Source of the DNA: Anaerolineales bacterium
GTDB lineage: Bacteria; Chloroflexota; Anaerolineae; UBA7937
DNA: 6,926 bases
NCBI GenBank assembly: GCA_030593425.1
Contig: JAUVHF010000080.1
Span: 1 to 6,926, forward strand
Reading direction: 5' to 3'
Below the pieces are notes generated by a model. It saw nothing but the letters and a program-made list of their open reading frames with translations. It did no database searches and was not told where the DNA came from. The position numbers and the translations under genes were made by a program. Positions 5,028-6,926 of this stretch are shown piece by piece. How positions within the stretch are numbered: the first letter of the stretch is position 1; the number at the start of each line of letters is the position of its first letter.

Positions 5028-6047
5028 TCAGGGTAATATCTTCCGTTTCCCATACTGCCTCTCATACCATTCCTTATACTCACCGCTCTTTATCTTCCGC
5101 CACCACCACTCGTTCTCCGTGTACCATTTGACCGTCTTCTCTAAGGCTTCTTGGAAGGCGTGGCGGCTCCCCCAGCCCAGGCTCTGGAGTTTGGTGGTGT
5201 CCAGGGAGTAGCGGCGGTCGTGGCCCGGCCGATCTTCCACATATTGGATTAGGCTCTCTGGCTTCTTAAGAAGCCTAAGAATCCCCTTGGCCATATCGAT
5301 ATTGCGAATTTCCACGCCGCTCCCGACGTTGTAGATCTCGCCTATTTTCCCCTGGTGGAGGACGGTGTCTATCCCCTCGCAGTGGTCGATGATGTATTGA
5401 TAGTCTCGCATCTGCGAGCCATCGCCGTAGAGGGGGAGAGGCAGGTCATCGAGGGCGTTGGTGATGAATAGGGGGACCACCTTTTCGGGATACTGGTAGG
5501 GGCCGATGCTGTTGGAGCCCCGAGTGATGACCACCGGAGTGCCGTAAGTGGTATGGTAGGCCAGGCAGATGAGATCCCCCCCGGCTTTGCTGGCCGCATA
5601 GGGGCTCCGGGGGCGCAGGGGGTCGCTCTCCACCGAAGAGCCGCTCATCACCTCCCCATATACCTCATCGGTCGATATGTGGATCATCCGGTCCAGGCCG
5701 AACTTCTTGGTAGCCTCGAGTAAGACATAGGTGCCATAAATATCGGTCTGGATGAAACTACCTGGTTCGAAGATGCTCCGGTCCACATGGGTCTCCGCGG
5801 CGAAGTTCAAAATGGTGCTGATCTGCTCCTCCTGGATCACTCTGTCAACAAGGGACATGTCGCAGATATCGCCTCTCACGAAGGAGTGCCGGGGGTTATC
5901 CTCTAGATCGCGGAGGTTATCCAGGTTGCCGGCATAGGTCAATTTGTCGTAGACCACTACCCGGTAGTGGGGATAGTTTTCCAGGATATTGCGGGTGAAG
6001 TTGGAGCCGATGAAGCCGGCCCCCCCGGTGACGAGTAGGGCTTTCAG
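5028..6047 (-). CDS. rfbB: dTDP-glucose 4,6-dehydratase
   Basis: RmlB/RfbB dehydrates dTDP-glucose to dTDP-4-keto-6-deoxyglucose, the second step toward dTDP-rhamnose and other deoxysugars for surface glycans. From a CTG at 6047 the protein is 339 aa, near the family norm. It has the NAD-binding Rossmann motif TGGAGFIGSN (7-16), the active-site STDEVYG block with Thr126-Asp127-Glu128, Tyr150-x3-Lys154 (SPYAASK), and TRGSNSIGPYQYPEK (175-189). The start is unusual: the frame has a TAG at 6059-6057, and between it and the Gly-rich motif there is no ATG, GTG or TTG. The CTG sits 3 nt after an AGGAGGAG. A start at the next GTG (5957) would delete the Rossmann motif. It is the last gene of a four-gene operon; rmlA, rmlC and rmlD are not in view. 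Confidence 0.93.
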   Translation of the reverse strand: MKALLVTGGAGFIGSNFTRNILENYPHYRVVVYDKLTYAGNLDNLRDLEDNPRHSFVRGDICDMSLVDRVIQEEQISTILNFAAETHVDRSIFEPGSFIQTDIYGTYVLLEATKKFGLDRMIHISTDEVYGEVMSGSSVESDPLRPRSPYAASKAGGDLICLAYHTTYGTPVVITRGSNSIGPYQYPEKVVPLFITNALDDLPLPLYGDGSQMRDYQYIIDHCEGIDTVLHQGKIGEIYNVGSGVEIRNIDMAKGILRLLKKPESLIQYVEDRPGHDRRYSLDTTKLQSLGWGSRHAFQEALEKTVKWYTENEWWWRKIKSGEYKEWYERQYGKRKILP

Positions 6048-6050
6048 GGA

Positions 6051-6058
6051 CTCCTCCT
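6051..6058 (-). promoter_or_regulatory. Ribosome-binding site that fixes the rfbB CTG start
   Basis: AGGAGGAG overlaps the stop codon of the 85-aa gene (TAG at 6059-6057) and ends 3 nt before the CTG at 6047. Its AGGAGG core is 5 nt away, good spacing. Its position makes CTG the only sensible start and implies coupling to the upstream gene. Confidence 0.75.
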
Positions 6059-6314
6059 AGAGTTTCTTGCCCCGACGGGCATAGGCTTGCCGCATCATGT
6101 CTTGGATATCCTCCACGGTGAGGAGATAGGTCTCCGTCTTCTTCTCGCCCCTTATGTCCCCGGTAGTGGAGACGCGACCCTGGAGGATTATCCCCTCCTC
6201 GGTCTCGATGAGGCGGATGTTGGCGAAGCCGCTCTGGTCGATATAGTGGCCGATGGTCCTTAAGAGATCTTGGTAATCTGTCTTGGGCAATCCTTGGAAG
6301 AGTCTCATCCTCAT
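6057..6314 (-). CDS. Small protein of unknown function, paralogue of the adjacent 75-aa protein
   Basis: I do not recognise this 85-aa family. It has no signal peptide, membrane segment or cysteines and is probably cytoplasmic. The pattern suggests an N-terminal helix (about 13-28), a strand pair around IRLIETEEGIILQGR (33-47), another strand (ETYLLT) and a basic C-terminal helix. Residues 14-53 align without gaps to residues 12-51 of the upstream 75-aa protein with 13 identities, including E-x-E-x-G and QGR. It overlaps that gene by 4 bp (ATGA). A second ATG at 6308 fits the GGAGAGG site better (8 nt rather than 2), so the protein may be 83 aa. Its stop overlaps the rfbB ribosome-binding site, so translation of the two is likely coupled. 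Confidence 0.85.
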   Translation of the reverse strand: MRMRLFQGLPKTDYQDLLRTIGHYIDQSGFANIRLIETEEGIILQGRVSTTGDIRGEKKTETYLLTVEDIQDMMRQAYARRGKKL

Positions 6315-6538
6315 CGCCTCTCCAGGAGTCTCTCTAGGTCGTCGTGGCTTAAGATCTTAGTTCTAACGACGAAGTCGAACCCCTCCCGGGTGTTTATGAG
6401 GGCCCGCCCTTGGATTACCATACCCCCCTCTACCTCGAGGAGGCAGATATCGCGTAACCGTTCCTTCTCCGCATAGCGCCCCGCCGCCCGGAGCGCTTCC
6501 TCATAGCGTAACCTTCTGGGTTGGGGCTGTTCGGCCAT
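6311..6538 (-). CDS. Small protein of unknown function, paralogue of the adjacent 85-aa protein
   Basis: This 75-aa soluble protein belongs to no family I recognise. It has an N-terminal helix region (about 11-27), a probable strand hairpin around ICLLEVEGGMVIQGR (31-45), a strand FDFVVRTKIL and a C-terminal helix HDDLERLLERR. It shares the E-x-E/G-x-G and QGR core with the next gene, so the pair probably arose by tandem duplication. It has one cysteine (Cys32) and no metal-binding pattern. The start is well supported: ATG at 6538 with AAGGAGG (6550-6544) 5 nt upstream, that site overlapping the stop of the radical SAM gene. Operon position ties it to the radical SAM protein and rfbB, but no function can be assigned. 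Confidence 0.85.
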   Translation of the reverse strand: MAEQPQPRRLRYEEALRAAGRYAEKERLRDICLLEVEGGMVIQGRALINTREGFDFVVRTKILSHDDLERLLERR

Positions 6539-6543
6539 AGGGA

Positions 6544-6550
6544 CCTCCTT
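6544..6550 (-). promoter_or_regulatory. Ribosome-binding site of the 75-aa gene, overlapping the upstream stop
   Basis: AAGGAGG starts on the last base of the radical SAM gene's TAA (6552-6550) and lies 5 nt before the ATG at 6538. This indicates coupled translation within one operon. Confidence 0.75.
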
Positions 6551-6926
6551 TAACCGGTAAATATCCGGGCTAGTTTCCTGGCCGCCTTTCGTGGCGAGGC
6601 GTACCTCCTCCGGTAGCGGTCTATGGTGCGCCTAAGTTGGTTCAACGGTTTCCGCCGTTGAGACTCCTCAAGAGCCCACCCGAGGAAGTCGTAGTCCTGG
6701 CCCCGTATCTTGGTCTCCGTGGGGTTGCGGCGGTATTGGTCATGGCTGGTGATGAGGGAGAGGTTATTCTCTAGGCAATACTCATAGAGGTCGCTGCCCG
6801 GATGGGGGGTGTAAAAGGCCGGGCTGTAGTAGTCGGGGTCTATCTCCTTCAGCATGGAGATGGTATCTTTCACCTCTTCTTTGGTCTCTGTGGGGATGCC
6901 TAGCATGTAGTTGGCCCAGATCTTGA
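6550..6926 (-). CDS. Radical SAM protein, C-terminal part (possibly B12-binding type), cut by window edge
   Basis: Only the last 124 codons are present; the 5' part lies beyond the right edge. The visible N-terminal side, NYMLGIPTETKEEV, then FYTPHPGSDLYEYC, matches the late part of the radical SAM (Elp3/MiaB-type) barrel, where a (Y/F)(M/I)xGxPxET strand-turn is followed by a PxPGT/SxLY block. B12-binding radical SAM enzymes of natural-product and surface-glycan clusters often look like this. The cluster-binding CxxxCxxC motif and any cobalamin domain would lie outside the window. The C-terminal about 50 residues are strongly basic with a helical pattern. Reaction and substrate cannot be inferred. 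It is the first visible gene of an operon continuing into two small proteins and rfbB. Confidence 0.8.
   Translation of the reverse strand, partial: KIWANYMLGIPTETKEEVKDTISMLKEIDPDYYSPAFYTPHPGSDLYEYCLENNLSLITSHDQYRRNPTETKIRGQDYDFLGWALEESQRRKPLNQLRRTIDRYRRRYASPRKAARKLARIFTG

Noticed and set aside
6045..6314. Read-through of TAG (6059-6057) giving a fusion of the 85-aa protein with RfbB
   Set aside because: The two frames are the same phase, but a strong ribosome-binding site overlaps the stop, so separate initiation at CTG is simpler. No recoding signal is evident.
1..6926. tRNA, rRNA, CRISPR arrays, insertion-sequence ends
   Set aside because: By eye there are no cloverleaf with a GGTTC-type loop, no regularly spaced identical repeats, and no transposase or terminal inverted repeats.

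Overview
The window is a piece of a bacterial chromosome at a probable replication origin. G+C content is moderate to high, and every gene that can be judged has an intact reading frame. The DnaA core (Walker B block, the ISSDRPP sensor block, the LRSRFEWGL block) and the RmlB style (GSNSIGPYQYPEKVVP, GDGSQMRDYQY) remind me of Chloroflexota. That placement is from memory of family style and is tentative.

Layout. Bases 1-297 carry no convincing gene but look like part of oriC. There are two perfect DnaA boxes and one near-perfect box in direct orientation about 20 bp apart, two weaker boxes in the opposite orientation, and at the left edge a TAG-type trinucleotide run resembling the DnaA-trio of the B. 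subtilis unwinding system. dnaA follows on the minus strand (298-1641, GTG start). Its inferred sigma-70 promoter (2073-2101) implies an untranslated leader of about 425 nt that is rich in short palindromes.

Divergent from dnaA on the plus strand is a large predicted membrane-anchored, surface-facing protein (2210-4384). It has one N-terminal membrane segment, five tandem carboxypeptidase-regulatory-like beta-sandwich repeats and a C-terminal DUF4015-type glycosidase-like barrel. Its start is unclear, because the only strong Shine-Dalgarno sequence lies about 80 nt upstream, next to an in-frame AUU and a 21-codon leader ORF. apt (adenine phosphoribosyltransferase) follows and ends at a strong, probably bidirectional, hairpin terminator.

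A tightly packed minus-strand operon converges on that terminator. It reads radical SAM protein (C-terminal part only, cut by the window edge), a 75-aa protein, an 85-aa protein that is a diverged paralogue of it, then rfbB/rmlB (dTDP-glucose 4,6-dehydratase). rfbB appears to start at a CTG codon. The rfbB link suggests a cell-surface polysaccharide or nucleotide-sugar locus.

No tRNA, rRNA, CRISPR array, insertion sequence or phage gene was recognised. The items most worth a second look are the oriC architecture, the two non-standard starts (rfbB and the DUF4015 gene) and the unrecognised small-protein pair.
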